Below, piece by piece: positions 6,575-13,823 of a stretch of DNA of 19,029 bases. The stretch's first letter is position 1. Each line of letters opens with the position of its first letter. The stretch comes from an uncultured Oscillospiraceae bacterium (GTDB lineage: Bacteria > Bacillota_A > Clostridia > Oscillospirales > Acutalibacteraceae). Below the pieces are notes generated by a model. The model ran no database searches. It was not told where the DNA came from and was given only the letters and a program-made list of their open reading frames with translations. The position numbers were made by a program, and so were the translations under genes. The stretch lies in assembly GCA_910589395.1 (NCBI GenBank), contig CAJUTL010000046.1:1-19029 (forward strand). The letters run 5' to 3'.

Positions 6575-7469
6575 GGCCCAGGCCCTCACCAAATGTTACC
6601 GGCGGCGTACAGTGCTGGATAACCTGCATCTTTCCATCCCCCAGGGGAGCGTCTATGGCCTGGTGGGGGAAAATGGTGCGGGGAAAACCACCCTTATCCG
6701 CTTGATGGCCGGGCTGGATTTCCCTACCTCCGGTGACTTTTCCCTTTTCGAGAAAGCGGAAAATCAAGTGGAACAACGCCGGCGTATGGGCTTTCTCATC
6801 GAAAGCCCGGCCTTATACCCGGATATGACCGCCCGGCAAAACTTGGAGCTGGTGCGTATCCAAAGGGGCATACCAGAAAAGAACCAGGTGGATGAACTGT
6901 TAGAGCGTCTGTTCCTGCAGGACACGGGCCGCCAGCGAGTAAAAAACTTCTCTTTGGGGATGCGCCAGCGGCTGGGCATTGCTGTGGCGCTGTTAAATGA
7001 GCCGGAATTCCTGGTACTGGACGAGCCCATCAACGGCCTGGATCCCACGGGCATTTTGGAGATACGCAGGCTGCTGCAGGAGTTGAACCAGCAAAAGGGC
7101 ACCACTATTCTGATTTCCAGCCACATCCTGCCGGAACTGGAGAGTTTGGCCACCCGGTATGGGTTCCTGCATCATGGGCGGCTGGTTCAGGACATCTCCG
7201 CCGGGGAACTGGGAGAACGCTGCTGTCAGTACCTCCTTCTTCGCGTACCTGACCCAGAGCGGGCGGCGGCCCTGCTGGAATCGGAACTACATACGGCGAA
7301 ATTTGCTGTGTATCCTGACCGTTCCTTGCACATTTACGACCTTATGGGGCGCACCATGGAGATCAGCGCCTGCTTGGCCCATCATCAAATCCCCGTCCAG
7401 GAATTGACCACCAAAGGCGATGACCTGGAAACCTATTTCCAACGGTTGATAGGAGGTGGAGCAGAGTGA
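6558..7469 (+). CDS. ABC transporter ATP-binding protein, antimicrobial-peptide defence type
   Basis: ATPase subunit for the two permeases that follow. The 303 aa show Walker A GENGAGKTT (37-45), signature SLGMRQR (132-138), Walker B FLVLDE (151-156), D-loop NGLDPTG and H-loop His189 in LISSHIL. In place of a canonical Q-loop it has IESPALYPDMTARQNL, a form I know from BcrA and lantibiotic-immunity ATPases. About 95 C-terminal residues follow the nucleotide-binding core, also as in BcrA-like proteins. The start at 6558 follows GAGGAGG. Its stop overlaps the GTG start of the next gene by 4 bp. The substrate is not determined; bacitracin, lantibiotics or other wall-active peptides are the usual ones. 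Confidence 0.9.
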   Translation: MATVFEAQALTKCYRRRTVLDNLHLSIPQGSVYGLVGENGAGKTTLIRLMAGLDFPTSGDFSLFEKAENQVEQRRRMGFLIESPALYPDMTARQNLELVRIQRGIPEKNQVDELLERLFLQDTGRQRVKNFSLGMRQRLGIAVALLNEPEFLVLDEPINGLDPTGILEIRRLLQELNQQKGTTILISSHILPELESLATRYGFLHHGRLVQDISAGELGERCCQYLLLRVPDPERAAALLESELHTAKFAVYPDRSLHIYDLMGRTMEISACLAHHQIPVQELTTKGDDLETYFQRLIGGGAE

Positions 7470-8137
7470 AAGCGATATGCTACCGGTTTTTCCATAGCCC
7501 TGGGGTGGGCGTATTCTTTCTGCTTTATGGGGTGGTAAGCTGCCTTTCCCTCATCAGCGGCTTTTCCTCTCCGGGGGAGCTGTTTGTCCAGAATTTGGGG
7601 GATATGGGCCCGCCCGGTTTGGGGCTGTCCGTGTTTTCAGCGGTATGCATGGGGGCGGCATTTAGCCGGCGCACTTTCCAAAGCCAAATTGCCCATGGAG
7701 CGTCCCGGATAATGCTGCTGAGAAATCACTTTCTGCTGTTAACACTGGTGTTCCTGTTCCTGGCCTATCTTAACGCTGGGCTGCCTGCCCTGCTTTGGGC
7801 TATCTGGCGGGGCGGTATGGGCGGTGCATATCCAATGGAATATTTGCTGCGCCTGTGCGTGCCCGCTGCCCTGCTTACAACAGCCAGGGGCGTGGGGCTG
7901 CTGATATTCCCTTTCCTGTTCCGGGACTCGGTCAAGACCCTGATGATATCACTTGTGTACACCCTGCTGATATCCGCGCTGACCCAAAGCGACCGGCATA
8001 CCTTCCCATACAGCTTCTACGGTCCGGCACCTTTCCCACTGTGGGCAGATATTGCCGTAGCTATTTTGTCCCTGGGCATACTGGCCCTAACCTTCGGCCT
8101 GCTGGCACTATACTTCCGCCAGACGGCTTTGAGGTGA
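7466..8137 (+). CDS. ABC-2-type permease subunit 1
   Basis: A 223-aa integral membrane protein with about six hydrophobic segments: ~10-28, 48-62, 88-108, 128-150, 155-172 and 190-215. AFSRRTFQSQIAHGASRIMLLRNHF is a hallmark cytoplasmic stretch of lantibiotic-immunity and BcrB-like permeases (R-T-F-x-x-x-I-x-x-G-x-S/R-R). It starts at GTG 7466, overlapping the ATPase stop, with AGGAGGTGG just upstream. It presumably pairs with the second permease and the ATPase to form an exporter in the membrane. Confidence 0.85.
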   Translation: MKAICYRFFHSPGVGVFFLLYGVVSCLSLISGFSSPGELFVQNLGDMGPPGLGLSVFSAVCMGAAFSRRTFQSQIAHGASRIMLLRNHFLLLTLVFLFLAYLNAGLPALLWAIWRGGMGGAYPMEYLLRLCVPAALLTTARGVGLLIFPFLFRDSVKTLMISLVYTLLISALTQSDRHTFPYSFYGPAPFPLWADIAVAILSLGILALTFGLLALYFRQTALR

Positions 8138-8141
8138 CGCT

Positions 8142-8897
8142 ATGCGGATACTTCTTACAGAATTGCGCCGGGTACTTTCTCAGCGTTTTACACTGCTGTG
8201 CATTTTGGGAGGGGCGGCCCTTGGCGCGCTTTTCCCTTGCACAAACCTACGAAACCCAGACCGCACGATAGAACAGCTTTTTGGCACTCCGGGGATTATA
8301 TACGGCCTGTTCCTTGTCATGGCAATGATGGTAGTCCCCTTAGGCAGAGATTTTACTCAGAGGACTTTCCAGCAAAAGATCGCCCAGGGCGGCAGGCGTG
8401 TCCCTTTGGTGCTGGCTGCCTTTTCTGTTTCCTTGTTGGGTGCTGCAGGCGGAGCGCTGGTTTTCCCTGTCAGCGCCGTCCTGTTCACCCGGATTTACAG
8501 CGGGTGGCAGACTGTACATGGCCAAAACTTAGGTTATCTGCTGGCAGACAATCGCTTCCACACCTGTCTGCTGGCCTATGGTGCGGGTTTGCTGGCAGCA
8601 GGGACAGTGTGTTTTCTCATTACGGTCTTATGCCGGGACTTGGTAAAATCATTGGGCATCTCCACAGGATATGTGGTTTTGCTGGTAATGCTTTCCCAAA
8701 AAGCCTTGGACGGGGAAAGCCTGGCCGTTTTTCGCAACTTTTTCAAGTGGACACCCGTGTACCAACTGCTTGCGGGCATCCGGCAAGTGCTTATCACCTC
8801 GGCGGATATGCAGTTTTTGCTGGTTATCTCCGGACTGACCTTACTGCTGACAGGAGCAGCATCTTGTGTGGCGCTGTTCCATGCTAAGCTGAAATAG
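8142..8897 (+). CDS. ABC-2-type permease subunit 2
   Basis: A 251-aa membrane protein with about six hydrophobic segments, and the same signature as subunit 1 after the second helix: GRDFTQRTFQQKIAQGGRRVPLV. The two permeases look like products of an old duplication (same layout, shared motif, modest overall similarity). The start lies 4 nt after the preceding stop. Two dissimilar permeases plus one ATPase is the arrangement of SpaEFG/NisFEG-type immunity exporters (family knowledge). Confidence 0.85.
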   Translation: MRILLTELRRVLSQRFTLLCILGGAALGALFPCTNLRNPDRTIEQLFGTPGIIYGLFLVMAMMVVPLGRDFTQRTFQQKIAQGGRRVPLVLAAFSVSLLGAAGGALVFPVSAVLFTRIYSGWQTVHGQNLGYLLADNRFHTCLLAYGAGLLAAGTVCFLITVLCRDLVKSLGISTGYVVLLVMLSQKALDGESLAVFRNFFKWTPVYQLLAGIRQVLITSADMQFLLVISGLTLLLTGAASCVALFHAKLK

Positions 8898-8906
8898 GAG
8901 GGCGGA

Positions 8907-9779
8907 ATGATACTCTTTTTGTGCATTTCTTTGCTGGCAGTGTGCCTTGTCTTTTTGTCCTACTGCTGGGAGATAAACAGCCTGTGCCGCCAGCTTCATG
9001 CGTATAATCAGGGCCAGCGTCGCGCCAAGCTGTCCAACCGCGGGCTGTTCCCTGGTATGGGAAAGCTGGCAGGGGAAATCAATCAGGGACTCAGAGCAAG
9101 TGAAAAACTGCGGGAGGATGCCGCCTGCCAGGAAAAACGATTGCGGGAGTCCATAGGTAGCTTGGGCCATGACCTGCGCACTCCCCTGACTGTCCTTCAA
9201 GGCTATAGCGAACTGCTGGAGAGCAATCCGGAGCACCAACAGGAATATCTTTTCGCCATGCGGCAAAAGTGCGCGCAGTTAACCGAAACCATCGACCAGT
9301 TTACCCAATGGCACAAGGCTGAAAACCCGGAGACTCCTCTCCATATAGAGAGACTTGATTTGGCCGAGCTGCTGGCTGTCTGCTTGATGGAGCAAGCACG
9401 CCTGTTCTGTAACGCTGGGGTGGAGCCGGAGGTGGAACTGCCGGAGCAGCCAGTATATATATATTCTGATAAAGGAGCCTGTCGGAGAATATTGGAAAAT
9501 CTGTTGACCAACGCCTACCGCCACACCACGGGGCAGATATATATCAAGCTGGACCCTCCGGGAGAACCCGTACACCTTGTAGTTGCTAATCAAGCAGAGG
9601 GATTGGAGCCGGAGGAAGTGCCCCTGCTTTTCCAGCGCTTTTATCAGTATGATTCTGCCAGGAGCAAAGGCGGCAGTGGACTGGGGTTGGCGATTGTTAA
9701 GGCATTGACGGAAAGGCTGGGGGCCGGGCTTGATGCTGGGGTGGAGCGAGGATGGTTTTGGGTACAGATAAGGTTATAG
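8907..9779 (+). CDS. Sensor histidine kinase with minimal sensor region
   Basis: The partner kinase of the response regulator at 5882. The 290 aa have one clear N-terminal membrane helix (residues ~2-20), then a linker/coiled region. The catalytic core follows: H-box SLGHDLRTPLT with phospho-acceptor His88, N-box ENLLTNAYRH (Asn198, Asn202), F-box LFQRFYQ and G-box GGSGLGLAIVKALTERLG. No extracellular domain and at most one or two membrane passes are present. It therefore probably senses through the neighbouring transporter rather than by a ligand domain (inference from BceS-like systems). The ribosome site GGAGGG lies just before the ATG at 8907. Last gene of the operon. Confidence 0.92.
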   Translation: MILFLCISLLAVCLVFLSYCWEINSLCRQLHAYNQGQRRAKLSNRGLFPGMGKLAGEINQGLRASEKLREDAACQEKRLRESIGSLGHDLRTPLTVLQGYSELLESNPEHQQEYLFAMRQKCAQLTETIDQFTQWHKAENPETPLHIERLDLAELLAVCLMEQARLFCNAGVEPEVELPEQPVYIYSDKGACRRILENLLTNAYRHTTGQIYIKLDPPGEPVHLVVANQAEGLEPEEVPLLFQRFYQYDSARSKGGSGLGLAIVKALTERLGAGLDAGVERGWFWVQIRL

Positions 9780-9920
9780 GCGGCGGACGTTTAGGGATTT
9801 TCCTCAAAGCGGTATAAGTAAACTCTTGTACAAAGAATAACTTTTATGCGATTGGGTACCTTTATACAAAAAGATTTCGTGAAAGTGGCTAATCCACAAA
9901 AGCAACCATTCTAATCAAGG

Positions 9921-9960
9921 AGCCCCAAAGCGTATCAAAGAGTATGCTTTGGGGCTTTTC
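9921..9960 (+). terminator. Rho-independent terminator of the regulator/ABC operon
   Basis: AGCCCCAAAGC (9921-9931) pairs with GCTTTGGGGCT (9946-9956). The stem extends by three more pairs including one G-U, and TTTTC follows. It lies 142 nt after the kinase stop. The 9780-9920 stretch holds no gene; a 22-codon frame at 9846 lacks a ribosome site. Confidence 0.8.
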
Positions 9961-10000
9961 TTTATAGAAATGAAATTGTTTTCAAATACAGCCTAAGAGA

Positions 10001-10349
10001 TTATTTATTTTCGCCGATATCCCTAAGTTCAAGCGCGATAGCCCTCGCTGAAGCGAGGATAGCCCGCTGGCCTTCTTCAGATGAATTTCGATAAAGCACT
10101 GCAATTTCTTGAATGTTCGATTCCACCGTTAGGTTTGCGCAGGAAAACAAAGAGTCAAAGGATATTCCTAAAAACCGCACCAATATAGAAAGAATTTCAT
10201 AAGACGGATTCCTCTTTCCTCTTTCAATGTTTAGATATCGTTCTTACGGCAATCCCAGAGATATCTGAAAGAGCTTGTTGGGTCATATTGCGGTTTTCCC
10301 GCGATATCTTTATATGGCGGCCTAACTTGACCAAAATATTCTCTGGCAC
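10001..10349 (-). pseudogene. XRE/Cro-family transcriptional regulator, frameshifted
   Basis: From GTG 10349, with GAGGTG about 6 nt upstream, the frame reads VPENILVKLGRHIKISRENR, then MTQQALSDISGIAVR, the first part of an HTH_3 domain. One base later it continues as RYLNIERGKRNPSYEILSIL and VRFLGISFDSLF, the rest of a standard XRE domain, then ~45 residues to the stop at 10001. Removing one T at 10241/10242 restores a 115-aa protein. As written, the first frame stops a few codons later. The intact form would be a small helix-turn-helix repressor. It converges on the ABC operon and lies inside the transposon, so it may once have regulated it (inference). Confidence 0.8.
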
Positions 10350-10389
10350 TATTGTTCACCTCAACCATATTCTATCGGTCAGGCCGTGT

Positions 10390-10434
10390 ATTATACAGAA
10401 CCTAATCGTGCTAGATAACTAGAATTATAATTCT
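10390..10434 (-). promoter_or_regulatory. Probable XRE gene promoter and 14-bp palindrome
   Basis: On the minus strand TATAAT (10395-10390) is preceded by TG and lies about 40 nt before the XRE start; the -35 is weak. A perfect 14-bp palindrome, AGAATTATAATTCT (10421-10434), lies around the -35/-40 region and would suit a dimeric repressor. That it is the operator is a guess. Confidence 0.4.
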
Positions 10435-10698
10435 ATACAACTCAGAGAATCCAAAACTTGTCAAAAAAACGGCAGCTTTTTGGATCGCTCACCCGTATTC
10501 AAAAGACATAACTGCCATTTGAGGAGGCAATTATGTCTTTTTCTTCTAACTGGCTAAGACTAACAGGATATCGTTTCACAAAAAATATGTAAAATTTCTC
10601 GGAACACTATTGTTTCAATTATAGTATTATCGTTCCATAATTCATGCACTAATAAGCGTATACACAGCAAAAAGGCAGGGTTTCCTATAGAGGCACCC
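10435..10698. other. Non-coding spacer between XRE gene and IS
   Basis: Between the palindrome and the IS there is one strong hairpin (10502-10540, listed separately) and no convincing gene. A 19-codon frame starting at 10532 has GAGGAGG before it but lies within that hairpin and has no recognisable product. Confidence 0.4.
10502..10548 (+). terminator. Terminator-like hairpin between the XRE gene and the IS
   Basis: AAAGACATAACTGCC (10502-10516) pairs with GGCAATTATGTCTTT (10526-10540) with one mismatch and a 9-nt loop, followed by TTCTTCT. On the minus strand it also ends in TTTT, so it could stop leftward transposase transcripts. No plus-strand gene precedes it directly. Confidence 0.55.
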
Positions 10699-12172
10699 CA
10701 ATGCCATTAAGTTAACCATACATCAAAACAGCCATCAAGGTGCTATTCATCGAGAGGAGAGATAAAAGCAAGAAATACGATTGCCAGATGAGGAACGTCT
10801 GGGAAAAACTCTGCCAGGGCGAACCGGAAGGCGTTTTCTGCGAAGGAGAGCCTCCAAATTCTTCACAGAACGGCGCAGGAAACGGTAGCAGGCAAAGACA
10901 GCGTCGGAGAAGTTGAGGCGCTGTCTTTTTTTCTGCGAATCCTGCGATATTTTCACACCCCAGGATACGGCTTGCGTAAAGTTGAAAATCAGGAAAGCGG
11001 CGAAAACCTCTTGCAAAACCAGCATCGGGATTTTCGAGTGGAGGTGGATCAGGCCCACCGTGTATTTCAGGCTGCGGAAGGAGGTTTCAATACCCCAGCG
11101 CCTGGCGTAAAGCGCCTTCAATTTTTCAGGAGGGAACTCCTCCGAATCCAGATTTGTGATCAGGGTTTCTGTGTTCCCGTCACTGATTTCTATGCGGACA
11201 ACCCGAAAGTGAAGTGCATAAAACTCTGTTCTCCCAACAGGCAGAAAATCGAATGTTATTTGGGCAGTGAGATGATAGTAATTTTCTGGAATGGACGCAT
11301 TTGTCTTCTCTAATTGGCCCTTGGAAAACCGGCCCAGAGCGAGGGTTACGGGTTCGTCAAACATCGGGGAATCCGGCAGCCGCACGCCAAAAACGGAGTT
11401 CCGTTCTTTCAGGCGGATCACATAGTTCCAGCCCCGGTTTTCCAGGTGGGCCAGGTGATTCAGAGAGCCGTAATTCCGGTCGGCCAGGACAATTACAGGC
11501 TCTGAAACGGAGGAACGGTCTGCCATTTCGCACAGGGCCTTGTTTTCGTTTTTTTCGTGCTCTTTTTGCACGATCAGATCCGTGTAGATCCCATTTTCCA
11601 GGTCAAAAAGCGCGTTTATGTGATGCTTGTTCCACCCATGCTGGCGGTCTGTTCCGGGGAGGTAGGAGAGTGGATCCTGGGGATAAGCGGCAGACTTCAA
11701 GGACGAGCCGTCCACAGCGAACAGGCGGTATCCACGGTATTTCTTTTCCGGATGGAGCTGATTTGTAAACCCGTGGAATAAGGCTTCCAGCGCTTCGGGC
11801 AGCAGCTTTTTCCGCTGCTGCACAAACGCGGGGGCGGAGGGTGCTTTTTCCTGAAAATGGAAGGATTCCATCAGACTCTTACCCACGCTTTCACTGCCCA
11901 TAGTGAGCAGAAGGAGTATGATTTTTCAAAATCCAACGCCCTGTGGTGGGTAAAATCTTTTCCGGGCCGGTTGGCGTATGCTTCCGGGTTTTTCCCCAGC
12001 TTTTTGACCAACGAAAGCAGCTTTTTGCGCAATCCTTTTGCAGTGTGTTCCATCCTTTTTGCCCCCTGAAAATCTTTTTTCAAGGGGCTTCGCCGCATAT
12101 TTTTTCTCTTTTGTCAAGGGTTTTTGTCTTTTCTTTATGCTTTTTTAGAGCTTCCTTAACTTAATGGCATTG
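10699..12172 (-). mobile_element. IS4-family insertion sequence
   Basis: A 1,474-bp element bounded by perfect 17-bp inverted repeats, CAATGCCATTAAGTTAA at 10699-10715 and its complement at 12156-12172. It carries a single minus-strand transposase region. The right end is directly followed by ACCAAGTGGGG. The left end is preceded by AGGCACCC, with no matching repeat, so this IS copy has no duplication of its own. Its right end serves as the right end of the larger transposon. Confidence 0.9.
10747..12053 (-). CDS. IS4-family DDE transposase, two frames joined by a -1 shift
   Basis: The N-terminal frame starts at ATG 12053 (AGGGGG upstream) with MEHTAKGLRKKLLSLVKKLG and runs to ALDFEK. In the written frame it then goes astray and stops at 11871. 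A -1 shift at the A5 run (TTTTT on the plus strand, 11922-11926) gives FEKIILLLLTMGSESVG and joins the long frame, open from 11901 to 10747. The joined protein has 435 aa, normal for the family. Catalytic residues are visible: first Asp in LFAVDGSSL, second in VLADRNYGS, Glu in the Y-x2-R-x3-E-x6-K signature YARRWGIETSFRSLK. Either an A was lost (inactive copy) or lysine-codon slippage on AAA makes the full protein. Confidence 0.85.
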
Positions 12173-12183
12173 ACCAAGTGGGG
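12173..12183. repeat. 11-bp target-site duplication, right
   Basis: ACCAAGTGGGG, identical to 5657-5667 and directly after the right inverted repeat. Confidence 0.85.
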
Positions 12184-12322
12184 ACACGAGTGGCCGCGGC
12201 GCCTCGCCGCAAACTACAATTTAGCGGTTTCTTTGCCCTTCCTTCAAGAAAGCTATAGCTTTCTGTGCTGCATAGCGGCGCCACCGCCGTCCAGCGTCTA
12301 GAATCCAGCCTCCAGCATCTAA
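12184..12322. repeat. Right half of the interrupted dispersed repeat, and more repeat units
   Basis: Begins CACGAGTGG (12185), then the hairpin GCGGCG-CCT-CGCCGC. This matches the order CACGAGTGC...GCGGCG-GTT-CGCCGC at 427-451. Further on are AACTACAATTTAGC, the 18-bp palindrome AGAAAGCTATAGCTTTCT, and CCAGCGTCTAG / CCAGCATCTA units. Similar units occur at 16439-16450 (CCAGCGTCTAG) and, inverted, near 16342 and 18798. No gene. Confidence 0.6.
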
Positions 12323-12361
12323 AAAGGTGCGTTGCAGTTTTTCCTTCTGCAACGCACCTTT
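12323..12361 (-). terminator. Terminator of the Gfo/Idh/MocA gene
   Basis: AAAGGTGCGTTGCAG (12323-12337) pairs perfectly over 15 bp with 12347-12361 around a 9-nt loop. On the minus strand it ends CCTTTTTAG, 17 nt after the oxidoreductase stop. Confidence 0.88.
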
Positions 12362-12377
12362 CCACAGCGCGAAAAAC

Positions 12378-13346
12378 TCAAAACATCGTCTTTTTCCCGG
12401 TGCGGTGAGCCTCGTAGGCTTTTTCCATCAGCTCGGTGAGGGCGATGGCATCCTCGATGCCGTTTGGCGCTTTGCCGCCTTCGGTAACGGCGTCGATCCA
12501 GGCGTCTATGGGCATGGGATCGGGCTGCGGCAGATCGGTTTTCTGAACCAGCTTATTCTCCGTTTCCTCACAGGAATATTCCAGAATATTATTGTGGATC
12601 ATCAGGGAGCCCTTTGTGCCGCTCATTTCCAGCACATAGGGCATTCCGTTTGTGACAAAACCGGTTTCGGAAACGCCGATGGCTCCGTTTTCAAATTCCA
12701 GAACGGAGACGGCGTTGTCCTCCACGCCCTTATGGGTGACCTCTGTAAACAGGGAAACAATGGACTTCGGCTTTCCCATGAACCAGCGCAGGGTGTACAT
12801 GGGGTGAGCGCCCAGATCGATCATAGCGCCGCCGCCGGTTTGCGCGGCGTCATAGAAATGGGGCGGAAGCCAGCCGGCGGTGCTGCCGTTGTGGGCGTCC
12901 CGCACACGGGCGTAGGTGATCTGCCCCAGCTTGCCGCTGTCTACCAGTTCCTTGGCGGCCTTCAGCGTGGGCCAGGTTTTATGAGGATAGGAAATGGTAA
13001 AGGTAACGCCGCTTTCCCGAACAGCCCGGGCGATCTCCTCCGCGTCCTTTTTGGTGAAAGCCAGCACTTTTTCCGTGAAAATATGCTTTCCGGCCTTGGC
13101 GGCGGCAAGCAATACCTCCTTGTGCTGGCAGGTGGCTGTGGTGATTTGAACGCCATCGATCGAAGGATCTGCCCAAATAGCGGAAGACTCCGGCTGAAAG
13201 GGGATCCCCAGCTTTTCAGCGGTCTCCTTTCCTCTTGCCTCGTTATCGTCCCACAAGCAGGCAAGCTCCGCCTTGGGGTTGTGTGAAATGGCCTCGCCGT
13301 ATTCCATCGTGTGAACATGCCAGGCGCCGATGATCGCAATCTTCAT
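12378..13346 (-). CDS. Gfo/Idh/MocA-family NAD(P)-dependent oxidoreductase
   Basis: Likely oxidises or isomerises a sugar, sugar acid or inositol derivative; the substrate is not readable. The 322 aa have an N-terminal Rossmann fold starting MKIAIIGAWHVHTMEY; the nucleotide loop GAWHVH is a variant of the usual GxGxxG. The family EKP motif appears as FTEKVLAFTKKDAEE. In the C-terminal substrate domain GGGAMIDLGAHPMYTLRWF carries the conserved Asp and His. The frame is open upstream to 13469, but AGGAGA (13354-13359) precedes the ATG at 13346 and residue 1 begins the Rossmann strand. It lies 64 nt after the small membrane protein gene and shares its direction with the kinase further up, so a carbohydrate-use operon is possible. 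Confidence 0.88.
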   Translation of the reverse strand: MKIAIIGAWHVHTMEYGEAISHNPKAELACLWDDNEARGKETAEKLGIPFQPESSAIWADPSIDGVQITTATCQHKEVLLAAAKAGKHIFTEKVLAFTKKDAEEIARAVRESGVTFTISYPHKTWPTLKAAKELVDSGKLGQITYARVRDAHNGSTAGWLPPHFYDAAQTGGGAMIDLGAHPMYTLRWFMGKPKSIVSLFTEVTHKGVEDNAVSVLEFENGAIGVSETGFVTNGMPYVLEMSGTKGSLMIHNNILEYSCEETENKLVQKTDLPQPDPMPIDAWIDAVTEGGKAPNGIEDAIALTELMEKAYEAHRTGKKTMF

Positions 13347-13410
13347 AAAATTTTCTCCTAGGCCGCGGGTGATCCGCAGATGATTTTTGTTCAAAATGAA
13401 TTTTCCACTA

Positions 13411-13761
13411 TCATTTCTTCTTTCGATTTTGCAGATAAACCCTGGCCAGCGTGGAAATTCCCATGGCAATCAGGCCCAGAGAAAGGTAGCAGCCGGCAAA
13501 GGTCAATGATGTGCTGAAATTCAGCAGAAAGCTGTAGGTGACAAGGGCCAGCAGGGCTGGTAGCACGGAAAAGCACCACAGCCGGGAAACGTTCTTTCCT
13601 GCCAGAACGCCCAGTACAATGGAGCAGAGCGGGCAAAACAGGTAAATCAAAAGCAGAAAAGCGGTAAAGGGAACCACATGCTTCAGCGTTACAAACAAAA
13701 CGGGTAAAGCCAGCATGAAAAGAACCGCGGCGGCGGACATACCGATCAGTTGTTTCTTCAT
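13411..13761 (-). CDS. Small integral membrane protein, unknown function
   Basis: 116 aa with four hydrophobic segments (about residues 6-26, 33-53, 62-82, 84-106) and a basic tail, ARVYLQNRKKK. GGAGG lies about 8 nt before the ATG, a good start. I do not recognise a family. No catalytic or metal-binding motif is visible beyond a CPLC pair in helix 2. It lies between two sugar-related enzymes on the same strand, with gaps of 62-64 nt, and may be co-transcribed with them. Confidence 0.7.
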   Translation of the reverse strand: MKKQLIGMSAAAVLFMLALPVLFVTLKHVVPFTAFLLLIYLFCPLCSIVLGVLAGKNVSRLWCFSVLPALLALVTYSFLLNFSTSLTFAGCYLSLGLIAMGISTLARVYLQNRKKK

Positions 13762-13823
13762 AACAGAATCCTCCGAAGGAAAAGCTTCCCGGACAATGGC
13801 AGAATGTGAACTGTAATGGTGAA

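Larger units (their letters stand above)
5668..12172. mobile_element. 6.5-kb IS4-type transposon carrying a two-component/ABC transporter operon
   Basis: The left end CAATACCATTAAGTTTA (5668-5684) is inverted relative to the right end of the resident IS4-family element (TTAACTTAATGGCATTG, 12156-12172), with 15 of 17 matching. The whole segment is flanked by the perfect 11-bp direct repeat ACCAAGTGGGG, which directly abuts both ends. The inner left IS end at 10699 has no such flanking repeat. So the last transposition appears to have moved the complete segment (passenger operon, XRE gene and IS) as one unit. No second full IS copy exists at the left; only an end-like sequence is present. This resembles IS231-type mobile cassettes or transporter-IS elements that carry passenger genes. 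Confidence 0.8.

Noticed and set aside
9846..9914. 22-codon frame after the kinase gene, considered as a leader or precursor peptide
   Set aside because: No ribosome site before it, no Cys and only Thr and Phe-rich content without a leader motif; not supportable as a lantibiotic precursor.
10532..10591. 19-codon frame with GAGGAGG before its ATG
   Set aside because: The ribosome site and start lie inside a strong terminator-like hairpin, and the peptide MSFSSNWLRLTGYRFTKNM is not recognisable. It cannot be excluded but is not supported.
12327..13286. Plus-strand open frame opposite the oxidoreductase
   Set aside because: No ribosome site, starts inside a terminator hairpin, and the opposite strand encodes a clear Gfo/Idh/MocA enzyme.
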